Source of the DNA: Brevipalpus yothersi
Taxonomy: Eukaryota > Arthropoda > Arachnida > Trombidiformes > Tenuipalpidae
Direction: 5' to 3'
NCBI GenBank assembly: GCA_003956705.1
Contig: QZCP01000841.1
Location: 16,383 to 80,382, forward strand
DNA length: 64,000 bases
A program made the position numbers and the translations under genes. This document shows, piece by piece, positions 24,906 to 38,321 of this stretch (the stretch's first letter is position 1; the number at the start of each line of letters is the position of its first letter). A model generated the notes under the pieces. It worked only from the letters and a program-made list of their open reading frames with translations, did no database searches and was not told the DNA's origin.

Positions 24906-26456
24906 ATGAATCAGCCAAGTTCTAGTGAATCATCCGTTAGCAACGGAGAAGATCCTCAAACTCATCGAAAAAAATCATCAAGACCCGAGTAAGTAGAGAG
25001 AAAAATTTAGTGAACAGTTTCGGAAAAGGAAATTTTGATGCTCATCAATTGTGGAGCAGATAAACCCCAAGATTTCAATAACTTAATCATACAAATAATC
25101 ATGTAATTTTTGTTCCTTTCAAATTAAAAAGATGGCTAGCCGACTCGAGATTCAGTCCTGAAAAGAATATAAGGATTAATCTGTTAAATTCTAGGCCATC
25201 AACAGAAAATTATAGCAATGAACAGCCAATTTGGTTTAAAGAGTTAATAAATGGTCGCCGACATAGCGAAATCATCGTCAATTCGGTGTCAAAATGTGTG
25301 AACTGTAAGGAGCAAAGGGATTATGAAGCTTTGAAATTTTCGCCTGATGAACAATTTGATTTGGAGCCAGATATTTTCACTCTTCTTGAGGAAGAAACGC
25401 CGAAAAAAACAGCTGAAACTTTAGAAACAGAATGCAAAATCGATAAATCCAATGATCAGTTTCTTCGATCTCTTAGAGAAAAGAAAAATCGAAGTTTCAG
25501 CCTGGTAGAAGACGGTACTGATGATTTCGATTTGCTTTTCACCAAGAATAAACAGACACAATCTTCGCTTGATGCATATGTTTCGCCATCCAATGCAAGC
25601 TTGAGTCTTCGAAAAAAAGGTTCTTTCACTGCAGAAGACATTCATGTGCTTGAAATTGCAGATGAAACAGTTAGTGAAGCTTTGCCAGAGTTTACGGATG
25701 ATTTTATAATACCAACACTTCCAAAAGGGAAAGAAATTTTGATCGAAATTTACAGTAATTGGGGAGATCTTAATCGAGTTGGTATGAATGGAATCGAAAT
25801 ATTCGAAGCAGAATCCAAAAGGAAACCTATTGTTCAACAGGTGAGGAGTGTTTGGAGCTTAAGCTAATCTAATGAGTGCTTAATATCGAAGGAAAATTCG
25901 ATTGTTGCAACTGAATATGAAGATTTCACGTAGTATTTTGTCGATTTTATTTCAGATTCTTTGTGAAACTGATCCTAAAAGTCCAGTTGAAAGACTGATT
26001 GATGGCTTTTACAAGACACAAGATGATTCCCGAATTTGGACTACTTCATTTTCAAGTCTTCCTATTAGAATTCGAATGCTTTTCGATCGAGAAATATCCC
26101 TCGTCCTAATTCGCATTTGGAATTACAATAAATCCAAAATTCTTAGCCGTAGAGGAGTTAAATTGATTGTGATTAAGGTGAGAAACCATAAAATTGAATT
26201 TTCCAACATCATTTGACCATAAAATTTGTCGCTAGATGGATGGATCCACAATATTCAGGGGTGAAATAGCTAAAGCCTCTGGTTTTTTGGAACGATTTCC
26301 AGAGACATATGGTGATGTAGGTAGATGAGTGGAGAACAATAAGAGTATTTTTTCAAACTTTTCATCAAATTTCAGACAATTCTATTTACAACTGATGAAG
26401 AAACATTGGAAGAGGTTGCCTGCAACGACGTTTCGTTTCAAGACGATTCGAGATGA
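24906..26456 (+). CDS. KATNIP: Shortened katanin-interacting protein (KATNIP/KIAA0556 domain), five exons
   Basis: Exons 24906-24988, 25132-25840, 25956-26177, 26236-26316 and 26376-26456 join in frame to give 391 residues. Residues 1-225 are Ser/Glu-rich and poorly conserved, with a WLADSRFSPEK patch. From about 225 the KATNIP domain (DUF4457) is clear: IEIYSNWGD, VGMNGIEIFE, VERLIDGFYKTQDD, IRIWNYNKS, RRGVKLI, then IFRGEI.KASG and TILFTTDEETLEE. KATNIP binds microtubules and katanin at the ciliary base in other animals, where it is about 1600 residues with repeated copies of this domain; here only one is seen, and the frame ends soon after it. Extra 5' exons could lie upstream. The next kilobase is a decayed copy of this gene. 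Retention in an arthropod probably lacking motile cilia would point to sensory cilia or a cytoplasmic microtubule role (inference). Confidence 0.82.
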
Positions 26457-27857
26457 TTTTCGAAAATGTATACCAGAGAATTTTTGGAAGAGCTAAGACA
26501 ACTGAAAATGATGTTTCTTGGTCATTCCATTTCCAGCTACTTAGTGAACGACTCAAGTAACGGTATACGTATATCTATCAAGATTGATGGAAAACAAACT
26601 TTTCATACATTTCTCATGGCTCAAATCCATATCGCTGAAGTAAATAAGCCAAGTTCTAGTGAATCATTCTTTAGCAAGAAGAGAGATTCTCAAGTTCATT
26701 GAGGAAACCATCAAGACTTAAGTAATTATAAAGAAAAACCTCATAGACAATTTAAAACATGGAAATTCTGATATAAAAATTTCCGCGTTTGACAGCCGGA
26801 TCATGATTCTTGTTTTTTTACACTAGAAAGACTTATGGGCTCGAAATTCCATCCTGAATCTAAAAATTATCCTTGAATTCTAGGCCATCAATAGGAAATT
26901 TTTTTTAAATTTATAGTAATTAGAGAGATCTGAATGAAGCTGGTATGAATGGAATCGAAAAATTCGAAGAAAGGGCCCATTGTTCAACAGGTAAAAAGTG
27001 TTTGACACTTGAATTAACCTAATAAGTGTCCAAAATTGTTTTTTGTGCCTGAATATGAGGATTTTACATCATATTTTGTTCATTTTTTCCAAATTTTCTG
27101 TGAAACTGATGTATCGAAGACGAATAGAGTACCTTCTCTCAGCTTTTTGTCCCATCTCAGACATTCTATTCACAATTGATGAATAAACATTGGAAGAGGT
27201 AACCTACTACGATGTTTTATTTCAAGATCATTTCAGCTGACTTTTGAATATGGATACTACATATTACATACATACATACGATACTACTTATAGAGTTTTT
27301 CTGAAGGGCTAAGATATTCTTGATCCAGGAATTTTCTACAGCTGGATGAAGGATTCCAGAAATAGTATATAGATAGCTGATAGGAAGACTTTCCTGGATT
27401 TCTCATGATCAGAATCTATAATTGATAACTACTCTGAACTGAAATGAAGTGGTATTCCCAAAAATGGAAAAAATGAGCAATAAGACGAAAGTGAATGGAT
27501 TCAGATTTTACTTTATTTTTTGCTATTAATTTGAGTAGCGTCTTCATTTCAGTTTAATAGCGTTCTATACTTTTTTAAGCTCAATTATATGAGTATTTAT
27601 AGATGACGAGGCAATAAAAACATGCTTTCTATGAGAAAATGAAAAATATCAACCCGCTCATGGGTCAAAATCTCAAGCTGATGAGTTTATGAAGCTCTCT
27701 GAGATTCAGATCCGTAACAGAGCGAACAATTTTCAAAAGCCGATGATTTCGGCTACAAATGAAAAGCTCTCCCACCGATGAACATGACAGGAAAAAGCTC
27801 AACCTTGACATCCTCATGATAGAATTTTGATGACAAAAAAACTAAATAGCAATGGTA
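26457..27857. other. Region between KATNIP-like and PRMT5 genes
   Basis: Holds the duplicated downstream segment of the KATNIP-like gene, its pseudogene copy and, from about 27440, AT-rich sequence with a minus-strand AATAAA near 27512 that could serve PRMT5. The 78-codon frame at 26466-26702 runs from post-stop sequence into the start of the pseudogene copy and is not considered a gene. Confidence 0.6.
26649..27440 (+). pseudogene. Decayed tandem copy of the KATNIP-like gene
   Basis: Successive blocks match the intact gene in order, with internal deletions: 26649-26755 matches the first exon and donor region at 24912-25020; 26826-26915 matches the start of exon 2 (25131-25215); 26915-27115 matches the end of exon 2, the whole next intron and the start of exon 3 (25750-25975); 27157-27235 matches the last exon (26376-26456); and 27285-27360 matches sequence after the stop (26466-26540). 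Most of exon 2, the rest of exon 3 and exon 4 are missing, and the last-exon match has a GAA-to-TAA nonsense change near 27180. Introns match, so it is a DNA-level tandem duplication, not a retrocopy. Confidence 0.85.
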
Positions 27858-30344
27858 TCAATAAAGGCCCAACGACTGTGATTTTCCATTGGCGTTCTGA
27901 ATTGGTGTTACGGCAGGCTGGGTCAAACACCATTCATACCAAACGGCTCTTCTGTTGGTTATTCGCCAGAAGCTGACTTCAATTTTTTCCCCAGCTTTGA
28001 CTGGAATGGGTCGTTGCAATGGGATCCAAATGGGGAACCAGCTGAACATCTTAGGAGTTTCTTGACCAGGAACTATTGACAAAGTTATGTCCTCATAGAG
28101 TACGGTATCAAAATATCCTCCGAAACCATGGCAGGTAGAATCAATTTTTGCAACGAAACTTAAAGTAGCAAATCTAGAGTTGTTTCGTTTGTCCGGGTGC
28201 ATAGTTAGGTTGTCATGACGAAACTGGAATAATGGTTTAGGCTCAGCAATCCTGTAGTGATTGTTGAGATAAACCACGTAAGTGCAATCCAGGGAAGATT
28301 GTCCACGTTCATCATAAGATAAGCCAGACGTAGCTTCACTGAAAAGCTTTTGTGACATGATCGGGGCAATGTAGGAAGTATAGCGACAGGGAATACTAAT
28401 TGCACTTGGCTTTACACACCTCCATACACCATCCAGGCACTCGGGACTCAATTCATTATCTCCAAAAGAGCCAAGTAGCTCTGAAACTACTATGTCCGCA
28501 AGTTTGGGGGCATTCCAGTCTCGAATGTCTGAAGCAACTATATCTACATGGTAGGGAATGCCATCAATGAATTGATTCCAACGTTGATTTTTTAAAGTTA
28601 TGATTGCATGATCATTCTTTTCAACAGCATAAATATGAACTGGACGCTTGGTTTGAAGGGCAGCTCGTAAGCATGAACGAATAAGAGGACCTCGACCAGC
28701 ACCAACAAGTAATATGACGACAGGATTCTGTGGGTCAGCGGGAAGCTTTGATAGTGCTTCAGCAACTGCCCTACGATATTCTTCATATTTAACGGGATCT
28801 TTCTCGAATACATCATAGGTGAATGTTTCTAAATTGTCTTGTAAAGGCTGGAGAGGGATCTGTAGTTTGTCTTCGAAACCCTTGGCATATTCAGCGACAT
28901 AATCTAAGGATATTCCCTTTATCTCTTTGATAAGATTGTCAACATAGGCCATGTAGGGTCGAATATCCCCACGATCGTTGCCTCCATTTACAACGAGAGA
29001 TATCTCTCGAGCAACCGAAATCGATATCTTTTGGATGAAATCTTGATAGGCTTTTGGTATCACTGGGCTGTTGTGATGATCAGCGATGAAAGATTTCATC
29101 GGTAAAATGATCATCTTGATAGGCTCGCCCTGCCATCGCTTTATGTATTCTGGATCGGGTAAATCACCATTCAATTCTAGCGCTACTCCAAGGCGTTTAT
29201 CTGCTTTACATAGCAATCGGAGAATATCGAAATATTTCCACGGATCATCTGAATCAGCTTGATCTCTGAAATGAGAATAAAATAAATAAATAAAAGTCTC
29301 ATATGAATTGAGTAGAGGATAAGAAAAGCATAGATCACACCTAAGTGTGAACATGAAAGTTGACTCTTCTCCTCACCCGATTGAATTACCACCATTAATA
29401 TTGACGTCCTCTAGCCATCTATTAGACAAATCTCTGGTTGATTGCACTTTAACATGCAAGAGAACTTCGTTAATTGAAAATTTGTGAGAACTTGCGAATT
29501 TTGAGTTCAACACCCTTGCCAATAGGTATAAATGACTTGACTCAACAGGACACTCTATGACGATAGTTTTTAAGCCCAAATGTACACAATAATCCATCTG
29601 ATCTTCGATGAATTTGAATCTCTCCTGATCGCGGACAAATTCTTCTGTCCATATGTAGCCTCTCACGTAGCTGAACCAATCTAATGGAAAAAAGAAGAAT
29701 TAAAGAAGAATTAATCACTAATTGATTGGCTTAAAGCACATTTCAAGCCGGTAGCATCCTGACAATAATGTTCAAAACAACATGTTATTGATATGGGATA
29801 GTGTTAATGACATCAAAATTTCGATGTATATTTTAACGGGCCAGATGCTAAAATCATCAAAACACCAATTAATTCTACAATCAGACACTTCTAATCACTG
29901 ATCAGATCGTGATCATCATCATTATAAAGAAATATAAAAAACGGTACACTTACCATTAGGAGGCAAATGAAGATCACAAATGGGATCAAAATTACGCTTC
30001 ACAGGATCAATCAATGGGCTTAACACAAATTCATAATCATTATCTTGCCACTCTTTCAATTGTGTCCACAAATCAATCACAATATTAGGAAAATAGCCGA
30101 TCTTCATTTTGTTAAATCTTTTGGAGGCACGATTTGATTTAGTTGATCGAACTAATGGACATGAATGTTGCTCATGTCGACAATCGACAAGCGGCACAAT
30201 TGAGTCTGCCAATTGAGTCTCCTGTGTAAGCGCCAATTTCAGTTTGTCCGAACCACTAGTTTCACATTCTGAATCACTTGACGATCCTCCGGATCCTGAT
30301 GAATCTGGTGGCGTTAATATTATCGATTCTGGCCAAGTGTCCAT
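27858..30344 (-). CDS. PRMT5: Protein arginine N-methyltransferase 5, three exons
   Basis: Minus-strand exons 29954-30344, 29377-29680 and 27858-29265 join in phases 1 and 2 to encode 700 residues. The first 75 residues are Ser-rich and not conserved; human PRMT5 has 637 in total. Exons 1-2 encode the TIM-barrel domain that in other animals contacts MEP50. The Rossmann part has the SAM-binding GAGRGP at 420-425, the PRMT5-specific Phe in YDVFEKD (F385), which sets symmetric dimethylation, and the double-E loop SELLGSFGDNELSPE with E494 and E503 nine residues apart. A beta-barrel/dimerisation region follows. The enzyme symmetrically dimethylates arginines of Sm proteins and histones. The start is the first ATG of exon 1 and is followed upstream by a GA tract, probably in the 5' UTR or promoter. 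Confidence 0.95.
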
Positions 30345-32981
30345 CGTCGGGTTGATTGGAAATTAATTGAGAGAGAGAGAGAGAGAGAGGGAGAGAGAAA
30401 AATTTGAGATGGGTAGGACGAAAAAGTTGATCGATACAAATGAGAAATTCAAGTTCGATGAGTATGTGGATGAAGTGTACGATGATGATTATTGGTGTGC
30501 CTCAATAATCAGATGGTGTAGTAGCAATAATAATCGACGATGATGAAGGATGGAGAATGATTATCGTGATAACGAACATTTACACTGGGGGGATTATGTG
30601 GGAAAAAGATGAACGATATGGTAAGTTGATCGTTGATCAATTGACTATTTGGTAATGAGTTTGTGGAGATCTCTTTTACTTTCTCGACTGGAAATCAGAG
30701 ATCAGGAAGGGGAGTACTTGGAAAAGAGAGAGAGAGAGACAGGGGAGAAGTTCACTTAACAAACTCAACTTAACCACAACTATAATCAACTAAACGAATC
30801 GATTATCGACGCACACACTCATAAATATATTTATATATATACACGTATACAGGATGATTTCCAAACTTGCTGCAAAAATAATCAATTTAAATGATCAACG
30901 AATCGTGTTTAAACTTTGCGCAAAACATGGTGAGCTTGAATCGAAAATCGAAAAAAATTCGAGTTCTAAGTTCTAACCGAACAAAAAAGATGAATATAAG
31001 GAAGCGAAACTTGGCTTGTTGCATGAATCAATGTGATTGGCTCATTTTAAGAAATGAAATAAGCTGTACACTCAGCTGAAATTATTTGAGCTTCAACAAA
31101 TTTAAATGGCTAACTAATTTTGTTCTACTCACATCTTGCACCATGCAATGTGTGTGCCTCCTCATCGCTTGCTCAGGGCTTTCTTCAAGACAGGGAGAGA
31201 AGATTATCTCTCTCTCTCTATCTTTAGCTTATGGCATCTAAATGAGATAGGAATGCTGAGGTGAAGGAAAAAACCTTCCAGCGCAATCGATCATTAGGGA
31301 AGATCGCTTTCGACTTTTGGACCCTTAATTTCTTCGGACAAAAAGGTTGAGGTTAAGGTTATATTTTAAGCCCAGGATTTTGTTGATCAGTCCCGAGCCT
31401 CTTCGGGCAATATACCATGATCGCACACCAAACACACATCAAAAGTGCACCAAAACTTGCTTGGCGTGACTGTTTTCGCCTCAGAGTGCGAACAGAAATT
31501 TTCCTTTTAAATGGTAAAATCTAGTAGCTACTACTCCCATCTTCCACTATCTCCTCTTCTTCTTTATCCATAAATCAGCAAAATTCAAGTCCCAATCAGC
31601 CAGCGCGCTCAATTGACGAGCTTTGAGCCCCTCTTTTCTCTCTCTCTCTCTCTCTTCTTCCCTCTCTCCCACAGCCGCTTTTATCCCTCGAAAGTGCGAA
31701 TAGTAAATCTCCATCTAAATCCTCCTCGCAAGCAATGACACCTCAACCAGGGATATATCCACATACATACACACAGCATCCATCGTTTTCCATCCAGCAT
31801 CAGTTCAGATCTTTCTCTCTCTTTCTCTCTCTCTCTCTCTTCATCCCCACTCTTGAATCCTTCGCTCACAATGTTAAGCCATTGCCGGAGATCTTTTTGG
31901 CTTGACATTCTCTATGCCTTCATCTTCGAAGCCACTGTGAGCCTTAAAAGCTGAACACAGCTAACATTTCGATCAGGAAAAAGCCATTTTTGAATGGCAA
32001 AAGAGATGGCCTATTTGCAGCAATTTGCATTCCTATCACATTCAAATCACTCTCTCTCTCTCTCTCTCTCTCTCATCTTCCATCCTCTCTTCCTCTCTCC
32101 TCTTTCTATTATCTTTCTATTATTTGTCCACCAAAAGAGACAACACCGATTGTGACAATCGCTTTTCCCTTCGCACAGCAAGTGATCTCTATTTTCCCTT
32201 CGGGATGGACTGACAGAGACGATCCGGCAAAGCAAAATTATTCACTCTTATTTTAGGAAAATTCATTTTTCCTGACCGAGCGTCTATATGACCTATCTTT
32301 ATCTCTCTCAAATTGATTTGTACAATCCCCGATTTGATTTGATTTCAAAGGGCTAAAGCATATGTAAGTCAAGATACATGAGATATGATATGATATAAAC
32401 GAATCCAACCTAATTTTGGAATTCCAGAAGAAAGTTAAAATATTTTGGCAAACAATTTTCCTATCACTGAAGAGAAATCAATCTCCATTGGTTCAGGAAG
32501 TTGTCTTACCAACCTACTACCGACTTATTTCAATGTGCTAAGATGGAGATAAGTCCTTGTCGGTATAAAAACACACACAAATATTCCAAAACTCGTACTT
32601 TCAGGCCATTTTTATGGAAATTAAATAACTCGGTCCATTGAGACCAGATTGACATGTCACCTCATGGGTTATGGATGTCCTTTATGCCACCGTTGTCAAA
32701 CAGGATAGAGTATCTTCCCCAGTCAATCACTCATCTCTCTGCATCCTCAATCTACTTGGTTCCCATTTTTATTCCACTAACGATGGCATGATATGGATGA
32801 GATGGAATGCTCCAATTCATATCGGGAAACAATCCAAATCTATACTCTACAGAATCGTGATAATTTTTTATCCTACTTCATCTCATTTCTTTCCCATGTA
32901 GTCCCTTGATTTGGATGCTTCTATTTCTCATTCTGATTTGATCATCTCTTTTGCATTTCCCATGATAAAAGCATGAAGAGC

Positions 32982-32983
<2 letters not shown>

Positions 32984-33039
<56 letters not shown>
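32984..33039. repeat. (GA)n microsatellite
   Basis: About 28 GA units. Confidence 0.95.
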
Positions 33040-33043
<4 letters not shown>

Positions 33044-33961
33044 AGGTTGAATAAAGAAGAAGAAGAAAAGGAACGTAAAAAAAGGATTCCAAAAGCATAA
33101 CGAAATGTTTATCTCATTGCTCAAATCACAAAGGAGAGGATGAAAATCAATTTGTCAACATCCTAGTAAAGAGACACTATTATGTGACATTGTTATCTGA
33201 TGAATCTTTCTCTTTCTCATCCAAACTTCTCTCCTCTCTATGTCTCTCTCCTTCTTTTTGCTCATCTTTTTGCTATGTCTCAATCTTCCCCATGGAGAAG
33301 AGCAAAAAAAAGTAAATAATTTGTTCGACTTTTCTCGATATATAAGAAGGATTCCAAGTATATTTTCCATTCTATTTCGCTACATCCAGCAATCTTATTA
33401 CCAGTTCGCCTTCTCTTTCCTCATCTTCATCTTCCTTCTCCATCTTTTCCTTTTTGCCATCTCTTTCCCTTCCTCCTCATTGATGAGAAAGGGAGGAGGC
33501 TGAGTGTTTGACTTAATTCGATTGTGGCCTACTTGATGTTGTTGAAAATATTTTCCCCTCTCTAATATAGGAGTGAATCAGATGATGAGCAGCAAGAAAG
33601 AGAATCCGAAAAGATGATGAAAATGATGAGAAGGATGAAATAGAGAATAAGATGGGAGAAGAATCTCAAAGCTTAGAATTCTAGCTCTTTTACTGGGCTG
33701 CAATAATCATCAACATAATTCTCATCATTACTATCGCTCATCGACAGCATCACAGCTCATGTTGGCTGATGAAAACACCTATGAAAGCTTCCGTATTGTA
33801 TAGCTTGTGAAAGCAATTAAGTCAATGAAAAAGAATGAAGAAAACGTCAAAGAAAAAAATGTTCTCAATCGTAATACACAAATTCCAACATTTTTTCCAT
33901 CTCTTTTCAACATTTCTCATTTACCGTTATTCAGCTTCTGTATTCTCTACTTTCAATAGCC

Positions 33962-33965
<4 letters not shown>

Positions 33966-34021
<56 letters not shown>
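33966..34021. repeat. (CT)n microsatellite
   Basis: About 28 CT units. Confidence 0.95.
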
Positions 34022-34023
<2 letters not shown>

Positions 34024-34816
34024 GATTTCTCACCAATCATCACTAGACATCCATCCATCGAACATGTACCAGAACAAGCCACTTTTCGACTCATTTAATG
34101 AGCAGAAAAAGAAGACATGCTGATCAACCCGTTTTGTGAATGGTTCGAGTTCATCTTGGCCACGTGCCTTGATTTTGGGACTCTTTGGCTGGTCCTGATC
34201 TGCGACACGCTTGGTCTCAGCACGTGAGTACATGGATGTGATGTAATTCATCACCAGCTTGCTCAAATATTCGATACAAACGATCTTCGATCATCGCTCG
34301 AAACGCAAATTGTTATGATAAGGAAGAGGAAACATCTTAATCTGACTCAATCTGAACTATGGTCGATCTTCAACAGATACATTCAGGGTGAAGTGTGAAT
34401 GTTGACGCTGTTTTGGTTGCATCAAATTAATTTGATGGGCCACGAGGCTTGTGAGTTAGACGAGGAGAGACGAGAGAAAAGTGGAGCTGTGGAAACCTCT
34501 GGTTTTGATCGCAAAATGATCACTTGATTCACTGATGAATCAATTTTGTTAGCAAATCATTTGCTTCAAGTCGCGTGTCGAGGACTCTACACTTTCAACT
34601 GGATTAAGTATTCGAGGATATTGCTACAGATAATCGGACTCTCTGTATGTTAATCGTATTGGAATTGAATCTGTATACTTATTCTGTTTTCGAGAAACCG
34701 ACTTTAGCCTGCGAAACCTAGTCTGGTAGAGGAATGAGGAAATCTTCACTCTCACGGAAATGGTAAAGTGATTTATCTGCTTAAAGTCAAGGGATGATGG
34801 CTCAATCTAATCAATT

Positions 34817-34820
<4 letters not shown>

Positions 34821-34881
<61 letters not shown>
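34821..34881. repeat. (CT)n microsatellite
   Basis: About 30 CT units. Confidence 0.95.
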
Positions 34882-34882
<1 letters not shown>

Positions 34883-36899
34883 TGATCTAATCATCGGTGA
34901 GAGAGTTGATAGGATTTATGCCTTCATTCGATTTACCTTGACACCAGAGATCTAACAGGTCAGACCTGTCTCCCTACTCTGATTTTCAGTAAAAACATGA
35001 ATAATTAATTTAGGGGGTCAACATTTTGACCCCATCAAGATGCAATTGACTTGATTGGTGAGGCAAGTAGTTCAGATGATGATCATCGAATCAATACGAA
35101 TCAACAATTGGGCTAAGCATTCTTATTTGATTTGGAGTTGATTGACTCAATGGTGCTCTTGTAACCTTTCAAATTTTCTATTCAGAAGAATCAATGAATC
35201 GAAGTGTGCTGAATTGATCCATGATCCATTTCCTCTGCTGACTAGTTCATATTGATAGTTCGACAATTCAACTACATTTGTTGATAGAGGATAAGAATTT
35301 CACTCAAGAGAGTGCCATTTTTTGAGAAAATTCATCAAAAAATGAGCTCCTATGAAGAATTCAACATATTTGTACCAATAATCTAAATTATATTTTTCTA
35401 CTGGTTCGATCATATGGTCACGGACTAGATACTGCGTACAAGTGAATTATAAAGCTTTAGCTTCAAAGAGTTCTTTGTGAGAAAAAATTTCGAAACGGTC
35501 ATTTTACATTAATATTTTTTATTAAAAGGATCAAGGGGTGAAAAATTATCAAAATGAAAACAAACCTAGCTTGTCACTTAAAGTTCTCCAAAACTTATTC
35601 TTAAAACTCGCATGTTGATTTTTAATGCTTTAGAATCATTCTTTCCTCATCAAACAGTAGTAAGAACGAATTCTAGGCATGATCAAATATTCTTGAATAT
35701 AATCTTACTATGTTCAAACTATCTTTTAGATGAATCTGATTCAGTAATGGCAACCGACCAACTTTCAACCAGAGGGAATGCTTTTGCGAATCGATTTTTC
35801 TTACAATATATCCATGGATTAGGAGATAGAATCATCAGCTCCGATCCATGAGAATGCACAAAAATTAGATACAATAAAGCAACCATTTTTCTAGTCTGGT
35901 GAGCTTTCAAATTAAGCTCTCCAGTTTTGCCAGATGAAATGAGACGCCGTTATTGGAGTGAGAGACATTCACCAGTATTCCTTAGATGGAGAAAAATAAA
36001 TTCAAACACTTGCATCTCAACAGAATGACACTAGTTTCGCCATTCTGAGAGTATAAAGAATCGCCAAACTGTTTCTCGACTCTAGCCATTGGAGCAATTA
36101 GTATTCATGAGTTACCTGATGATGGGCTAGTCATTTGAATAGAGATAGGCTTTTTGGGCTTGATGTTGCTTTCAGACATGATTTCAAGTTGATTAAATAA
36201 TATCAGTCTCAAGAGTAAAGGAAAAGATTTCATTTGCCTATATTGAGTACAAAAGCAAATTCACTAGCTATCGGGTGCTCTAGTTGCTTGAGTTTTCCAA
36301 ATGGTGAAAGTCTCAACTCAAAAACTCATAACATTGTTTTTTTCTGGCCAAAAAAGATGAAAATTTTTTCTCTTCCTCATGTCTTCTGTATGGATTGGAT
36401 TCCCTTGAACAACTAGGACAGTCCAATGATGGCATTAAAGTGCAGCGTCTGCTACTGTTGGTGGCATTTTTTTGTGTGTGTTATATCACATTATCATGTC
36501 ACCTAACAGTGAATGGCCACTCTTTATTCTCTCTTCAATACCATCAAAATCGCATCCATTGGACTCTCTTTCTCATCCTGATTGTCAAAACAGAATTCGA
36601 TTGTCTGTTAAGATCTGAATGTTAGGAGAGACAAGTTCAATCATGTTGCTTGCTCTCATGAAAATAAAGTTATGTTGATATAAGAAGTTTGCATCCATGA
36701 GAAGAATCAGGATGATGTCCGTTTCTTTTTTGTGAAAACTCATCTCTGTTTCTGCTCTTCTTTTTGAATCCATACTGGTGCCCATAAGATGGAAAGAAAA
36801 TGAAAAGAATATTTTACCACAAGCCGTTTGTCTCGATTGTCCAACACATCTTTTCACTCGGCTTGTATCCACAAAATCCGAATCTAAGCATCTATTGGA

Positions 36900-36901
<2 letters not shown>

Positions 36902-36982
<81 letters not shown>
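36902..36982. repeat. (GA)n microsatellite with one interruption
   Basis: About 40 GA units broken by a single A insertion near 36964. Confidence 0.95.
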
Positions 36983-37683
36983 CAAAGTAACGCTTGACGA
37001 TGGTCAGCTGAATGTGATCACTTTAAAGTAGAAAAGTGCATTATTCCTAGACATTCTTAGCCGCGTGAGGATTCAGCCACCATGGCATTGCTCAAGTTTT
37101 TTTCATCGATAAAAAGAACAATATTGGCCCCAGCATTGCCACTTTATGTTTTCTTTTCGTATCTTTTTTCCCTCTCTCTGTTCACCTACCATCCAGCTTC
37201 ACCATCACTGCTAGTGAATGATGTCACTTGATTGGTTGCTGGTGATGCGGTCGTCACTGTTCATGGATGCCTCTGCTCTATACTCACACAGCATCCCTGG
37301 AACATGCTTTGCTCTCCTATACAATGAGGCAAGTGCAATCGATCGAAGGGCGAGAGTAAGGCTTTTTGCTCTCTCTCTCTCTCTCTCTCTTTCTCTTTCT
37401 CTCTTTCCTCGTAAATCAAGCCGAGAGATTTTGTCAGAGAACCCTATAGGATGCTGATGAAGCTCTAGCATCCACCAGCAAGCATCTCTCGATTCCGAGA
37501 GAGCAAACCGACAATCGACTGCCACTTAAACATAACCGTTCACAAGATTCACTCTAGTTTACATCTTCTACTTCATTAGCGGTGGACACTTGTGCGATTC
37601 ACCAGAATCACCATCCGTTTGATTGTGTGGATTGCTTGTCATTTGTGTTTTTTTCTCACTACAAGTGGATCTGACGCCAGTCG

Positions 37684-38243
37684 ATGCCAATCATGAGTGA
37701 TAATTATATTAAGAACGGTGATCAACAGTCATCAAGAGACGATTGCAAATCTTCTAGTTCTTCCAATGTCAACCCTGGTAAGTTTCTCTTAACTAGAAAA
37801 TTTTTTGCATGCTTGACAAACTTTTGATCCAAGCGATGTAACTTAAAACCTCAAGTCTCAAGAAATTCTCCACGTGTTTGTTAAACTGCTATTCACAAAA
37901 AAGCATGAATTGCATGATATTGTGATGAAGAAATTTTGATTATCTCAAATCTTGAATCTCACCAAGCAAAAATCTTTTTTCAACACAATTATGTCTGAAA
38001 TAAGAATTTGGTGGTTATGCGTCTCATAAAAGAAAATGAACTTTCTTAAAACGCTCGATATGTCTCACAAAGAGCTCCATCTTTATCTATCTATCATATA
38101 ATTTTGAGACCTTGATGATGACACTCAGAATTTCATTTTCGACTCCTAGTTCATTCTCAATTCTGGAAGTTTAGCGATCTTTTAGTCACGAACTGCACAC
38201 TAGATTTTGTCTCAGTTGATCATTTGAAATAGTTGATAGTGTA

Positions 38244-38321
<78 letters not shown>

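Larger units (their letters stand above)
30345..37683. other. 7.3-kb gene-poor region rich in GA/CT repeats
   Basis: Separates PRMT5 (leftward) from the nuclear receptor (rightward), so both promoters lie here. Simple repeats include a GA run at 30371-30399, CT runs near 31640, 31815 and 32050-32075, and long arrays at 32984-33039, 33966-34021, 34821-34881 and 36902-36982. All open frames were short or repeat-driven and none showed a domain. Upstream noncoding exons and enhancers of the receptor gene are plausible but not demonstrable. Confidence 0.6.

Noticed and set aside
26466..26702. 78-codon frame after the KATNIP-like stop
   Set aside because: It runs from downstream sequence into the start of the pseudogene copy; its counterpart near 27285 is broken.
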